Assembly: GCF_011250645.1 (NCBI RefSeq)
Contig: NZ_JAANNO010000004.1
Coordinates: 62,001 to 126,000 of the forward strand
Length of the DNA stretch: 64,000 nt
Origin: Motilibacter aurantiacus
Lineage (GTDB): Bacteria; Actinomycetota; Actinomycetes; Motilibacterales; Motilibacteraceae
Direction of reading: 5' to 3'
The position numbers and the translations under genes were made by a program. Below are positions 18,243 to 26,979 of the stretch, piece after piece. The notes beneath the pieces were generated by a model. It did no database searches. It worked only from the letters and a program-made list of their open reading frames with translations, and had not been told where the DNA came from. Position 1 is the stretch's first letter. The number at the start of each line of letters is the position of its first letter.

Positions 18243-19136
18243 TCAGTCAGGAGTCCGCGTTCGGCCGTCGAGCTGCCCGCCGAGCGCGCCACCGATCCCC
18301 TTGAGCGCCTCGCCCAGCTCACTGGGCACGATCCACACCTTGTTTGAGCTGCCCTCGGCGATCTTCGGGAGCACCTGGAGGTACTGGTAGGCCAGCAGCT
18401 TCTCGTCCGGGTCCCCGGCATGGATGGCCTCGAACACCTGCGAGATCGCCCGCGCCTCGCCCTCGGCGCGCAGCACCGCGGCCCGCGCCTCGCCCTCCGC
18501 CCGCAGGACGGCCGACTGCTTGGCGCCCTCTGCCGTGAGGATCGCGGCCTGCTTCTGTCCCTCGGCCTGCAGGATCGCCGCGCGCCGGTCGCGCTCGGCC
18601 CGCATCTGCTTCTCCATCGAGTCCTGGATGCTGCTCGGCGGGTCGATCCCCTTGAGCTCCACCCGGTTGACCCGGATGCCCCAGCGGCCCGTCGCCTCGT
18701 CGAGCACGCCGCGCAGCTGGCCGTTGATCTGGTCGCGCGAGGTGAGCGTCGCCTCGAGGTTCATCCCGCCGACCACGTTGCGCAGCGTCGTCACGGTCAG
18801 CTGCTCGACGCCCTGGATGTAGTTGGCGATCTCGTAGCTCGCGGCCTTCGGGTCGGTCACCTGGAAGTAGATGACGGTGTCGATCCCGACGACGAGGTTG
18901 TCCTCGGTGATGACGGGCTGGGGCGGGAACGACACGACCTGCTCGCGCAGGTCGATCAGCGGCCGCACCCGGTCGACGAACGGCACGACGAGCGCGAGCC
19001 CGGGCCCGAGCGTCCGGTGGAAGCGCCCCAGCCGCTCCACGACGCCGGCCCGCGCCTGGGGGACGATCCGTACCGAGCGGTAGAGCACCAGCAACGCCGC
19101 GAGTGCGACGACGGCGAGGACGATCAGGCCGACCAT
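18243..19136 (-). CDS. SPFH/Band 7 membrane protein (stomatin/QmcA type)
   Basis: 297 residues with one N-terminal membrane segment (3-22), then the band-7 core (VPQARAGVVERLGRFHRTL, YFQVTDPKAASYEIANYI, GMNLEATLTSRDQINGQL). A coiled-coil with repeated AEGxxQAAxL units follows (about 188-240). Such proteins oligomerise on membrane microdomains and are often paired with an NfeD protein, as here three bases upstream. The client of the complex is unknown. Confidence 0.93.
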   Translation of the reverse strand: MVGLIVLAVVALAALLVLYRSVRIVPQARAGVVERLGRFHRTLGPGLALVVPFVDRVRPLIDLREQVVSFPPQPVITEDNLVVGIDTVIYFQVTDPKAASYEIANYIQGVEQLTVTTLRNVVGGMNLEATLTSRDQINGQLRGVLDEATGRWGIRVNRVELKGIDPPSSIQDSMEKQMRAERDRRAAILQAEGQKQAAILTAEGAKQSAVLRAEGEARAAVLRAEGEARAISQVFEAIHAGDPDEKLLAYQYLQVLPKIAEGSSNKVWIVPSELGEALKGIGGALGGQLDGRTRTPD

Positions 19137-19139
19137 GGG

Positions 19140-19589
19140 TCAGGCTCCCGTTCCGTAGACGACTGCGGTGGCGCCCTCGACGGCCATGACGTCCACCGTC
19201 TGGCCGGGCTCGAGGACGAGGGCGGGGTCGTACGACCGGGCGGACCAGACCTCTCCGGCGAGCTTGATGCGCCCGCCGCGGCCGTCCGTACGCTCCAGGA
19301 CCACGGCCTGCTGCCCGACCAGCGCCTCGATGCCGGTGCGGGTGAGCGAGGAGGGCCGCAGGTGGCGCAGGGCCACCGGGCGGACGACGAGCAGCATCGC
19401 GAGGGCACTGACGCACGCGACCAGGACCTGGACGGCACCGGGGGCGCCGGCTGCCGCGGCCGCTGCGGCGGCAGCCGCGCCGGCCGCCAGCATGAGCGCG
19501 ACCAGGTCCAGCGTCAGCGTCTCGACCGCGACAAGCAGCAGCGCGACGGCGAGCCATGCCGCCCACGCGTGCTCACCCAGCCATCCCAT
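19140..19589 (-). CDS. NfeD-like membrane protein
   Basis: 149 residues: two to three hydrophobic helices in the first half (ALLLVAVETLTLDLVALMLA, then an Ala-rich helix and an AMLLVVRPVAL helix), then an OB-fold C-terminal domain (GIEALVGQQAVVLERTDGR, GQTVDVMAVEGATAVV). NfeD and SPFH proteins work as a pair; this gene precedes the SPFH gene with a 3-bp gap, so they form an operon. Confidence 0.9.
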   Translation of the reverse strand: MGWLGEHAWAAWLAVALLLVAVETLTLDLVALMLAAGAAAAAAAAAAGAPGAVQVLVACVSALAMLLVVRPVALRHLRPSSLTRTGIEALVGQQAVVLERTDGRGGRIKLAGEVWSARSYDPALVLEPGQTVDVMAVEGATAVVYGTGA

Positions 19590-19647
19590 TGACAGAGCTT
19601 ATGCGCGGTTCGCCCGATTCTCGACCGGTGGACGGGGAGCCAACGGG

Positions 19648-20523
19648 TCAGCTCGCGGCGCGCGCGCTCCAGCGGCCGTCGATGTGGTCGACGTGCAGCC
19701 GCAGGCCGAAGGCGTCCGAGAGCGGCTCGGCCGTGAGGACCTCCTCGACCGGCCCGGCGACCACGACGCCCCCCGCGCGCATGAGCATGGCGTGGGTGAA
19801 GCCCGGCGGGACCTCCTCGACGTGGTGCGTCACCAGCACCAGGGCCGGGGCGGCAGGGTCGGCGGCGAGGGCGGAGAGCCGGCGCACCAGGTCCTCCCTG
19901 CCGCCGAGGTCGAGGCCCGCGGCCGGCTCGTCGAGGAGCATGAGCTCCGGGTCGCTCATCAGCGCGCGGGCGATCTGCACGCGCTTGCGCTCGCCCTCGC
20001 TCAAGGTGCCGAACCGCCGGTCGGCCAGGTGGGCCGCGCCCATGGCCGACAGGAGGGCTGCCGCCCGGGTCTCGTCGACCCGGTCGTAGGCCTCGCGCCA
20101 GCGCCCGACGACCGCGTAGGACGCGGTGAGCACGACGTCACGGACGCGCTCGTCGGCGGGCAGCCGGGAGGCGAGCGCGGCGCTGGCCAGCCCGATGCGG
20201 GGGCGCAGCTCGAAGACGTCGACCGCGCCGAGCGTCTCGCCGAGGATCTCGACGGTGCCCCGCGTCGGGTGGACGAGGGCGCCGGCGACCTGCAGCATCG
20301 TCGTCTTGCCGGCGCCGTTCGGCCCGAGGACGACCCAGCGCTCCCCCTCGCGCACCCGCCAGTCGACCGAGTCCAGGATCGGGTTGCCCTCCCGGACCAC
20401 CGTGACGCCGGACAGCCGCAGCACGTCCTCGCGGCCGTCCTCGAGGCCGTCCTCGAGGCCGTCCTCGAAGGCATGGTCGTCGCGGGCAGGCAGCCGATCC
20501 GTCACGCCGCGCACCTTACCCAC
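19648..20523 (-). CDS. ABC transporter ATP-binding protein
   Basis: 291-residue single ATPase domain with Walker A GPNGAGKTT, signature LSEGERKRVQIARAL, Walker B LMLLDEPAAGLDL and switch His in VTHHVEEVP. It resembles ModF/YlmA-type ATPases with no adjacent permease. The N-terminus carries an acidic repeat (FEDGLEDGLEDGRED) encoded by a 12-bp tandem repeat. The transported substrate, if any, cannot be told. The NfeD gene starts 58 bp downstream on the same strand. Confidence 0.88.
   Translation of the reverse strand: MGKVRGVTDRLPARDDHAFEDGLEDGLEDGREDVLRLSGVTVVREGNPILDSVDWRVREGERWVVLGPNGAGKTTMLQVAGALVHPTRGTVEILGETLGAVDVFELRPRIGLASAALASRLPADERVRDVVLTASYAVVGRWREAYDRVDETRAAALLSAMGAAHLADRRFGTLSEGERKRVQIARALMSDPELMLLDEPAAGLDLGGREDLVRRLSALAADPAAPALVLVTHHVEEVPPGFTHAMLMRAGGVVVAGPVEEVLTAEPLSDAFGLRLHVDHIDGRWSARAAS
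20424..20471. repeat. 12-bp tandem repeat, four copies
   Basis: Units of the form CGTCCTCGAGGC (first and last with one or two changes) repeat four times inside the 5' coding end of the ABC ATPase gene. They encode DGLE-type tetrapeptides, a likely slippage-prone site that keeps frame. Confidence 0.7.
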
Positions 20524-20564
20524 GGCTGCGCGCCGCCCGGCGGCCCCTCCTACGCTGTGACGCC

Positions 20565-21335
20565 GTGCTGGAACTGCCGCGCTCCGCCCGCCTGGCCGCC
20601 TGGGGCGGCGCCGTCCTGCGTGGGGAGGTCAGCCCCGACGACGCGGTCGACGCGGTCGTCGGCGAGGACACCCGCCACGTCGTCCTCGGCCTGCCCGGAG
20701 CCGACGGGGAGGTCGGCCTCGCCCTCGCCCTCGGCCTGCTGCGGGTCGAGCGGGCGACCGGCCTGACGCTCGCGCTGCCGGTCCCCGGCGACCCGCGCGG
20801 GCTCGCCGGGCCGCCGGCCTTCACCGCCGCCGCCGTCGAGGCCGGCGAAGCCGTGGTCAGCGCGGGCAGCCCGGACGGCACGGCACACGGCCTCGTGCCG
20901 GAGGTGCTCGCGCTCGGGTCGAGCGGAACTCTCGTCCGCTGGCACGCGCAGCCCGCCCGGCCGGTGCCCTTCGGCTCGGCCCCCTCGCTGCGGGAGGCGG
21001 ACGCGGAGCTGACCGTCGCGCTGCGGGAGGCGACCGAGGAGCTGGTGCGCCTGGACGTGGCGCGCTGGCGCCCGGAGCTGGCCGAGGCGCTGGCCCAGCT
21101 GCGCGGCAACGGCCAGGCCGACCCGCTCGGCCCGGGCTACTCGCAGCGGGCGCGGCGCGTTCTCGCGACCGCCTCCCGGGTCGCGGCCATCGCCCGCCTC
21201 GCCGGCGAGGAGCCCGGCGCGGCGGTGAGCGCCGGCCAGATCGGCATGCGCAGCGCCGCCCTCGGCCGACTGGCGGCGGCTGGGCGGCGGGCGGTCGCCG
21301 CGGCCGTCAACTCCCCGCTGGAGCCGACGGGCTGA
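20565..21335 (+). CDS. Conserved actinobacterial protein of unknown function
   Basis: 256 residues from a GTG start, soluble, without signal or membrane segments. The first part reads LAAWGGAVLRGEVSPDDAVD and VVLGLPGADGEVGLALALG. The C-terminal half is helical and Ala/Arg-rich, ending in ARRAVAAAVNSPLEPTG. I recall similar proteins in other actinobacteria but no assigned role. It is divergent from the ABC ATPase (41 bp apart) and convergent with the glycogen synthase gene. Confidence 0.75.
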   Translation: MLELPRSARLAAWGGAVLRGEVSPDDAVDAVVGEDTRHVVLGLPGADGEVGLALALGLLRVERATGLTLALPVPGDPRGLAGPPAFTAAAVEAGEAVVSAGSPDGTAHGLVPEVLALGSSGTLVRWHAQPARPVPFGSAPSLREADAELTVALREATEELVRLDVARWRPELAEALAQLRGNGQADPLGPGYSQRARRVLATASRVAAIARLAGEEPGAAVSAGQIGMRSAALGRLAAAGRRAVAAAVNSPLEPTG

Positions 21336-21351
21336 CGGCGGGCCGCCCCGG

Positions 21352-22536
21352 CTACAGCACCGACCGGTAGACCTCCAGCGTGCGCTGGGCGATCGAGTCC
21401 CAGGAGAAGTGCTCGACGGCACGCTTCCGGCCCGCCTGGCCCATGGCCCGCGCCAAGGCGGGGTCCTCGACCAGCGCCTGGATGGCGGCGGCCAGGTCGC
21501 CCACGAACCGGCCGGGGTCGGTCGGCGTGCCCGAGCCGTCGGGGACCTGGGAGATCGGCACCAGCGTGCCGCACTCACCGTCCGCCACCACCTCGGGGAT
21601 GCCGCCGGTGGCGGTCGCCACGACCGCCGTCTCGCAGGCCATCGCCTCCAGGTTGACGATGCCCATCGGCTCGTAGATCGACGGGCACACGAAGACCGTT
21701 GCGTGTGTCAGGACCTGGATCACCTGCGGCCGGGGCAGCATCTCCTGCACCCAGACCACACCGGAGCGCTCCCGCTTCAGCTCGCCGACAAGGGTCTCGA
21801 CCTCGGCGGCGATCTCGTTGGTGTCCGGGGCGCCGGCCAGCAGCACCACCTGCACGTCGCGGTCGAGCCGTTCGGCAGCGCGGAGCAGATATGGCAGCCC
21901 CTTCTGCCGGGTTATGCGGCCGACAAAGACGATGTACGGGCGCTCGGTGGAGATGCCGAGCCGCTCGAGCACGTCCGTGCCCGCGTCCGGCGCGTACAAC
22001 TCCGTATCGATTCCGTTATAAACGACCTGCACGCGGTCGGGGTCGAGCGCCGGATAGGCCCGCAGCACGTCGGCCCGCATTCCTTCGCTCACCGAGATCA
22101 CCGCGGCCGCCGACTCCAGCGCCGTCTTCTCCACCCAGGAGGAGAGGGCGTACCCACCGCCGAGCTGCTCGGCCTTCCACGGCCGGTCGGGCTCGAGGCT
22201 GTGCGTCGTCGCCACGTGCGGGATGCCGTGCAGCAGCGACGCCACGTGCCCGGCGAAGTTCGCGTACCAGGTGTGGCTGTGCACCAGCTGCGCGCCCGCG
22301 CAGTCGTTGGCGATCGCGAGGTCCACGGCCATCGTGCGCAGCGCGGCGTTCGCGCCGGGCAGGACGGCGGAGTCGTCGTACGCGGTGACGCCCTCCTCCT
22401 CCCGACCGGCGCCGAAACACCTGACGCGCAGATCGGTCCCCGCACGTCTCAGGGCGGCCGAGAGGTACTCGACGTGGACGCCGGCACCTCCGTAGACCTC
22501 GGGCGGGTACTCACGGGTCAGCAGATCGGCGCGCAC
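21352..22536 (-). CDS. glgA: GT4 glycogen synthase family, maltose-1-phosphate synthase GlgM type
   Basis: 394-residue GT-B glycosyltransferase: LTREYPPEVYGGAGVHVEYL, HSHTWYANFAGHVA, VVYNGIDTELY, VFVGRITRQKGLPYLLRA and the EX7E motif in CPSIYEPMGIVNLEAMAC. Length and motifs fit the actinobacterial GlgA/GlgM group (mycobacterial Rv1212c). The mycobacterial enzyme transfers glucose from ADP-glucose to glucose-1-phosphate to make maltose-1-phosphate for GlgE. It is divergent from glgC, which supplies ADP-glucose. Whether it elongates glycogen directly or makes maltose-1-phosphate cannot be decided here. Confidence 0.92.
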   Translation of the reverse strand: MRADLLTREYPPEVYGGAGVHVEYLSAALRRAGTDLRVRCFGAGREEEGVTAYDDSAVLPGANAALRTMAVDLAIANDCAGAQLVHSHTWYANFAGHVASLLHGIPHVATTHSLEPDRPWKAEQLGGGYALSSWVEKTALESAAAVISVSEGMRADVLRAYPALDPDRVQVVYNGIDTELYAPDAGTDVLERLGISTERPYIVFVGRITRQKGLPYLLRAAERLDRDVQVVLLAGAPDTNEIAAEVETLVGELKRERSGVVWVQEMLPRPQVIQVLTHATVFVCPSIYEPMGIVNLEAMACETAVVATATGGIPEVVADGECGTLVPISQVPDGSGTPTDPGRFVGDLAAAIQALVEDPALARAMGQAGRKRAVEHFSWDSIAQRTLEVYRSVL

Positions 22537-22580
22537 GGGAGGGAGGTTAGACCCTCGACGCGGACGAGCAAGAGGGGCAA

Positions 22581-22596
22581 GGTGACTGAGGTCACC
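22581..22596. promoter_or_regulatory. Palindrome between glgA and glgC
   Basis: GGTGAC-TGAG-GTCACC is a perfect 6-bp inverted repeat in the 83-bp divergent promoter region, 23 bp before the glgC start. It could be an operator controlling both genes; no regulator is identified. Confidence 0.4.
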
Positions 22597-22619
22597 TCCA
22601 GAGGGGTAGCGTGCGGATC

Positions 22620-23864
22620 ATGGCTGACGTCCTCGCGATCGTGCTGGCCGGCGGGGAAGGCAAGCGGCTCATGCCGCTCACCGCCGACCGTGCAAAACCC
22701 GCTGTTCCCTTCGGCGGCAATTACCGCCTGATCGACTTCGTGCTGTCGAACCTCGTGAACGGCGGGTTCCTCAAGATCGTGGTGCTGACGCAGTACAAGA
22801 GCCACAGTCTGGACCGTCACATCACCCAGACCTGGCGCATGTCCACGCTGCTCGGCAACTACGTGACGCCGGTCCCCGCGCAGCAGCGGCTCGGCCCGCG
22901 CTGGTTCGCCGGCAGCGCCGACGCGATCTACCAGAACCTCAACCTGATCGACGACGAGCGGCCCAAGTACGTCATCGTCTTCGGCGCGGACCACATCTAC
23001 CGCATGGACCCGCGGCAGATGCTCCAGCAGCACATCGAGTCCGGCGTCGGCCTGACGATCGCGGCCGTCCGCCAGCCGCTGTCGCAGGCCGACCAGTTCG
23101 GGGTGATCGAGACCGAGACCGAGGGCCCGGACGCGGGGCGGCGCATCTCCCGGTTCCGGGAGAAGCCGAAGGACGCGGTCGGGCTGCAGGACGCCCCCGA
23201 CCAGGTCTACGCCTCCATGGGCAACTACATCTTCACCACGCGGGCGCTCGTCGACGCGGTGACCCGGGACGCCATGACCCCGGAGAGCAAGCACGACGTC
23301 GGCGGCAACCTGGTCCCGATGTTCGTGGACAAGGGCGACGCGCAGGTCTACGACTTCACCCAGAACGTCGTCCCCGGCTCGACCGAGCGGGACCACGCCT
23401 ACTGGCGGGACGTCGGGACGCTGGACTCGTTCTACGACGCGAACATGGACCTGATCTCGGTCCACCCGGTCTTCAACATGTACAACTACGACTGGCCGAT
23501 CCTCTCGATCTACGACCCGATGCCCGCGGCGAAGATCGTGCGCGGCGACGAGGGCCAGGAGGGCCAGGCGCGCGGGTCCATGGTCTCCCCCGGCGCGATC
23601 ATCTCCGGCTCGTGCGTCTCGGACTCGGTGATCTTCCCCCGCGTCCAGGTGCGCAGCGGCGCCAACGTGTCGGCCTCGGTGGTGATGGACGACGTCGTCG
23701 TGGAGCGTGGAGCGGACGTACGCCGGGCCATCCTCGACAAGGGCGTGGTCGTCGCGCCGGGCGCGCAGCTGGGGATCGACCACGAGTACGACCGTGCCCG
23801 CGGCTACACGGTGTCCGAGTCCGGCATCGTCGTCGTCGGCAAGGGGCAGCGCGTCACGCCCTGA
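22620..23864 (+). CDS. glgC: Glucose-1-phosphate adenylyltransferase
   Basis: 414 residues from the ATG at 22620; a GTG three codons earlier is possible. The nucleotidyltransferase signature [20 protein letters not shown] opens the protein. [10 protein letters not shown] and [10 protein letters not shown] sit in the catalytic core, and a left-handed beta-helix follows ([20 protein letters not shown]). It makes ADP-glucose from ATP and glucose-1-phosphate and is divergent from its consumer gene. Confidence 0.96.
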   Translation: MADVLAIVLAGGEGKRLMPLTADRAKPAVPFGGNYRLIDFVLSNLVNGGFLKIVVLTQYKSHSLDRHITQTWRMSTLLGNYVTPVPAQQRLGPRWFAGSADAIYQNLNLIDDERPKYVIVFGADHIYRMDPRQMLQQHIESGVGLTIAAVRQPLSQADQFGVIETETEGPDAGRRISRFREKPKDAVGLQDAPDQVYASMGNYIFTTRALVDAVTRDAMTPESKHDVGGNLVPMFVDKGDAQVYDFTQNVVPGSTERDHAYWRDVGTLDSFYDANMDLISVHPVFNMYNYDWPILSIYDPMPAAKIVRGDEGQEGQARGSMVSPGAIISGSCVSDSVIFPRVQVRSGANVSASVVMDDVVVERGADVRRAILDKGVVVAPGAQLGIDHEYDRARGYTVSESGIVVVGKGQRVTP

Positions 23865-23880
23865 CACCTGGCCGGCGGGG

Positions 23881-23910
23881 GGCGCCGCGGGGCGGCCTCG
23901 GCCCCGCGCC
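23881..23910 (+). terminator. Probable glgC terminator hairpin
   Basis: Seventeen bases after the glgC stop, GCGGGGC (23887-23893) pairs with GCCCCGC (23901-23907), extended outward by GGCGC/GCGCC with a bulge. There is no T-tract. Confidence 0.4.
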
Positions 23911-24036
23911 CGGTGGTGCCCCGACCCGGCCCTGGGACGGTGGCCGGGCTCGACCTCCCGGCGCCCGGGAGCGGAGGGGCCGGACGCTGGGGTGGCCCGG
24001 GCCCGGTCGCGCCGTGGCGCCGGTAGCCTGCCGCCC

Positions 24037-25242
24037 GTGCCCGCGCCTCGTACGTTGCTCGTCACCCTCACCGGCACGGACCGCCCCGGCGTGACGTCCC
24101 GGCTCTTCGCCGGCCTCGCCGCCGCGGACGTGGCCGTGCTGGACGTCGAGCAGGTCGTGATCCGCGGGCGGCTGCTGCTCGGCGCGCTCCTCGAGGCCCC
24201 GGGCGCCGCGCAGGCCTCGGCGATCACCACCGCGGTGGAGGCCGTGGCCACCGAGCTCGGCATGGAGGCCGTCGTCTCGGCGGGAGCCGACGAGGCGCCA
24301 GAGGCGCTGGGCTCGCGCAGCCTGGTCACGGTCCTCGGGCAGCCGCTGGTCCCGGCCGCGCTCTCGGCCATCACGGGCCGCATCGCCGACAGCGGCGCCA
24401 ACATCGACCGGATCAAGCGCATCGCCCGCTACCCGGTGACCGCGGTCGAGCTGGAGGTCTCCGGGTCCGACCCGCTCCGGCTGCGGACCGTCCTCGCCCG
24501 CGAGGCCGCCAACCAGCGCGTCGACGTCGCCGTGCAGCGGGTCGGGCTGCACCGGCGCGGCAAGCGGCTGGTCGTCATGGACGTCGACTCGACCCTCATC
24601 CAGGGTGAGGTCATCGAGATGCTCGCCGAGCACGCCGGGGCGGAGGCCGAGGTCGCGAAGGTCACCGAGGCCGCCATGCGCGGCGAGCTGGACTTCGCCG
24701 CCTCGCTGCACGCCCGGGTGGCTCTGTTGGAGGGGCTGCCCGAGTCGGTGTTCGGCGAGGTGCGCGCCGCCGTGCGCCTCACGCCCGGCGCGCGCACGCT
24801 CGTCCGCACCCTCAAGCGCCTCGACCACCGGGTCGCGGTGGTGAGCGGCGGCTTCACCCAGGTCGTCGACCCGCTCGCCGCCGAGCTCGGCCTCGACTTC
24901 GCCGCCGCCAACACCCTCGAGGTCGTCGACGGCCGCCTGACCGGCCGGATCGTCGGCGACGTCGTCGACCGGGCGGGCAAGGCCACCGCGCTGGAGCGGT
25001 TCGCCCGCGAGTGCGACGTGCCGCTGGAGCAGACCGTCGCGATCGGGGACGGGGCCAACGACCTCGACATGCTGGCGCGCGCCGGCCTCGGCGTCGCCTT
25101 CAACGCCAAGCCGGTGGTCCGGGCGGCGGCGGACACGGCGGTCACCGTGCCGTACCTCGACGCGGTCCTCTACCTGCTCGGCATCCCGCGCGAGGAGGTC
25201 GAGGAGGCCGACGCCCTCGACGCGGCCGCGTCCGCCGTCTGA
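24037..25242 (+). CDS. serB: Phosphoserine phosphatase with two ACT-like domains
   Basis: 401 residues from the GTG at 24037. Two N-terminal ACT-like regions (LLVTLTGTDRPGVTSRLFAG; SLVTVLGQPLVPAALSAITG) precede a HAD phosphatase with the nucleophile motif VVMDVDSTLIQGEVIE, the Ser motif VAVVSGGFTQ and the metal-binding AIGDGANDLDMLARA. It dephosphorylates phosphoserine, the last step of serine synthesis. The double-ACT layout is the actinobacterial SerB2 type and may bind serine as a regulator. Serine is also a building block of the siderophore encoded here, but no common regulation is visible. Confidence 0.95.
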   Translation: MPAPRTLLVTLTGTDRPGVTSRLFAGLAAADVAVLDVEQVVIRGRLLLGALLEAPGAAQASAITTAVEAVATELGMEAVVSAGADEAPEALGSRSLVTVLGQPLVPAALSAITGRIADSGANIDRIKRIARYPVTAVELEVSGSDPLRLRTVLAREAANQRVDVAVQRVGLHRRGKRLVVMDVDSTLIQGEVIEMLAEHAGAEAEVAKVTEAAMRGELDFAASLHARVALLEGLPESVFGEVRAAVRLTPGARTLVRTLKRLDHRVAVVSGGFTQVVDPLAAELGLDFAAANTLEVVDGRLTGRIVGDVVDRAGKATALERFARECDVPLEQTVAIGDGANDLDMLARAGLGVAFNAKPVVRAAADTAVTVPYLDAVLYLLGIPREEVEEADALDAAASAV

Positions 25243-25295
25243 CCAGCGGCTAGGCTCGACCGGCCGTACCCACCGTCGACGCCCCAGGAGCCCGG

Positions 25296-25583
25296 GTGAT
25301 CCGCAACGTCGTGCTCGGGAAGCTGCGAGCCGGTGCCGACCCGGCCGTGCTCGAGGAGGGGCTCGACGGCATCCGGCGGCTGCAGGTGGACGGGATGCTC
25401 TCGGTCACGGCCGGCCGGGACGCCGGGCTGCGCGAGGGCAACTGGGACTACGTCATCACCGCCGACTTCGCCGACGCCGACGCCTACCGCAGGTACGACC
25501 TGGACGAGGAGCACAACCGGCTGCGCCGCGAGTGCTTCGCCGTCGTCTCGGAGCAGGTCGCGCGGGCGCAGTTCGCCTTCTGA
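25296..25583 (+). CDS. Dabb (stress-responsive A/B barrel) domain protein
   Basis: 95 residues, GTG start. A ferredoxin-like Dabb fold is suggested by MIRNVVLGKLRAG, the WDYVITADFADADAYRRYDL stretch and the helix EEHNRLRRECF. Family members include stress proteins and polyketide-cyclase-like enzymes; no specific activity can be assigned. It lies 53 bp after serB on the same strand. Confidence 0.85.
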   Translation: MIRNVVLGKLRAGADPAVLEEGLDGIRRLQVDGMLSVTAGRDAGLREGNWDYVITADFADADAYRRYDLDEEHNRLRRECFAVVSEQVARAQFAF

Positions 25584-25625
25584 GGCGCAGCGCAGAACAC
25601 CGAACCACGAAGCGCGAACTGGGCT

Positions 25626-26105
25626 TCAGGCGCGCGGCGTCTCCGCCCGCACGAGCCGGCACGAGGACGACGGCGTGTCGGCCCACGCGGAGGGGACCTC
25701 GATGACCGCGATCCCCGTCGTGCGCAGCTCGGTCGGCTGCCCGGTCAGCTCCGAGACCAGCTCGCTCACGGAGGGGTTGTGCCCGACGAGGACGGTCAGG
25801 CCCGCGTCGTCGTCGAGGCCGCGCACCACGCGCAGCATGTCGCCCAGCGAGGCCTCGTAGAGGCTCTCCTCGTAGACGATCGGGGGCACGTCGGTGCCGT
25901 ACGGGCTGATCAGCCCCTCGACCGTCTCCGCCGTCCGGCGGGCGGGCGAGGAGACGATCAGGCCGGGCTTGCCGACAGCGCCGGCCAGCCACTCCCCCGC
26001 GGCCTTCGCGTCCTCCCGGCCCCGGGGCAGCAGCGGGCGGCCGAAGTCCTCCACCGCGATAGGACGGTCGGCCTTGGCGTGGCGCACGACGACGAGGGTG
26101 GGCAT
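25626..26105 (-). CDS. SixA-type phosphohistidine phosphatase (histidine phosphatase superfamily)
   Basis: 159 residues with the catalytic RHG-like motif VVRHAKADRP at the N-terminus, a second conserved Arg in SSPARRTAETVE and the late His in VLVGHNPSVSEL. SixA enzymes remove phosphate from histidine on signalling or phosphotransfer proteins. It is convergent with the Dabb gene and transcribed in the same direction as fabG-fabI, 48 bp downstream of fabI. Confidence 0.9.
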   Translation of the reverse strand: MPTLVVVRHAKADRPIAVEDFGRPLLPRGREDAKAAGEWLAGAVGKPGLIVSSPARRTAETVEGLISPYGTDVPPIVYEESLYEASLGDMLRVVRGLDDDAGLTVLVGHNPSVSELVSELTGQPTELRTTGIAVIEVPSAWADTPSSSCRLVRAETPRA

Positions 26106-26153
26106 GACGTCAGCCTGCCACCAGCGCGCCGCCGGGTGACGACCCGGGGTGGA

Positions 26154-26921
26154 TCACGCCCCGATGGCGTGGACCCCGCCGTCGACGTGGACGATCTCGC
26201 CGGTCGTGGCGGGGAACCAGTCCGACAGCAGCGCCGCGACCGCCCGGGCGGCGGGCTCCATGTCCGTGACGTCCCAGCCGAGCGGCGCGCGGTCGTTCCA
26301 CACGTCGGTCAGCTGGTCGAACCCGGGGATGTGCTTGGCCGCGGTGGTGCCGAGCGGGCCGGCGGACACCAGGTTGACGCGCACGCCCTCCTTGCCCAGG
26401 TCACGCGCCAGGTAGCGGGCGGTCGACTCGAAGGCGGCCTTGGCGACGCCCATCCAGTCGTACTGCGGCCACGCCACGGTGGCGTCGAAGTCGAGGCCGA
26501 CGACCGAGGCGCGCTCACCGAACAGCGGCTTGCAGGCCATCGTGAGCGACTTCAGGGAGTACGCCGAGGTGTGCAGGGCGACCGAGACGTCGTCCCAGGA
26601 GGTGTTGAGGAAGTTGCCGCCGAGCGCCGCCTGGGGGGCGAAGCCGATCGCGTGGACGACCCCGTCCAGCCCGTCGACGTGCTCGCGCAGCCGGTCGGCG
26701 AGGGTGTCCAGGTGCCCGCTGTCGGTCACGTCGAGCTCGACGACCGGGGCCTTCTGCGGCAGCCGGCCGGAGATCGCCCCGGTCAGGCGCAGCGCCTTGC
26801 CGAACGAGGACAGGACGACCTGGGCACCCTCCTCCTGCGCGATGCGCGCCACCGAGAAGGCGATGGAGCTCTCGACCAGCACGCCGGTGACGAGAAGGCG
26901 CTTGCCCTCGAGGATTCCCAC
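26154..26921 (-). CDS. fabI: Enoyl-ACP reductase (NADH) FabI/InhA type
   Basis: 255 residues from the GTG at 26921, placed seven bases after AAGGAGCG; a longer in-frame start inside fabG is unlikely. It has LLVTGVLVESSIAFSVARIA at the cofactor site and the Tyr-x6-Lys catalytic pair in YDWMGVAKAAFES. The substrate-loop segment is LGTTAAKHIPGF and the C-terminus ends in GEIVHVDGGVHAIGA. It reduces enoyl-ACP in the last step of each fatty-acid elongation round. It follows fabG by 58 bp, the order of mycobacterial mabA-inhA. Confidence 0.95.
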   Translation of the reverse strand: MGILEGKRLLVTGVLVESSIAFSVARIAQEEGAQVVLSSFGKALRLTGAISGRLPQKAPVVELDVTDSGHLDTLADRLREHVDGLDGVVHAIGFAPQAALGGNFLNTSWDDVSVALHTSAYSLKSLTMACKPLFGERASVVGLDFDATVAWPQYDWMGVAKAAFESTARYLARDLGKEGVRVNLVSAGPLGTTAAKHIPGFDQLTDVWNDRAPLGWDVTDMEPAARAVAALLSDWFPATTGEIVHVDGGVHAIGA

Positions 26922-26979
26922 AGCGAACGCTCCTTCTGGTGTCTTGCGTTGACTGGACGGCTCGGACGCGCCGAGCCCG

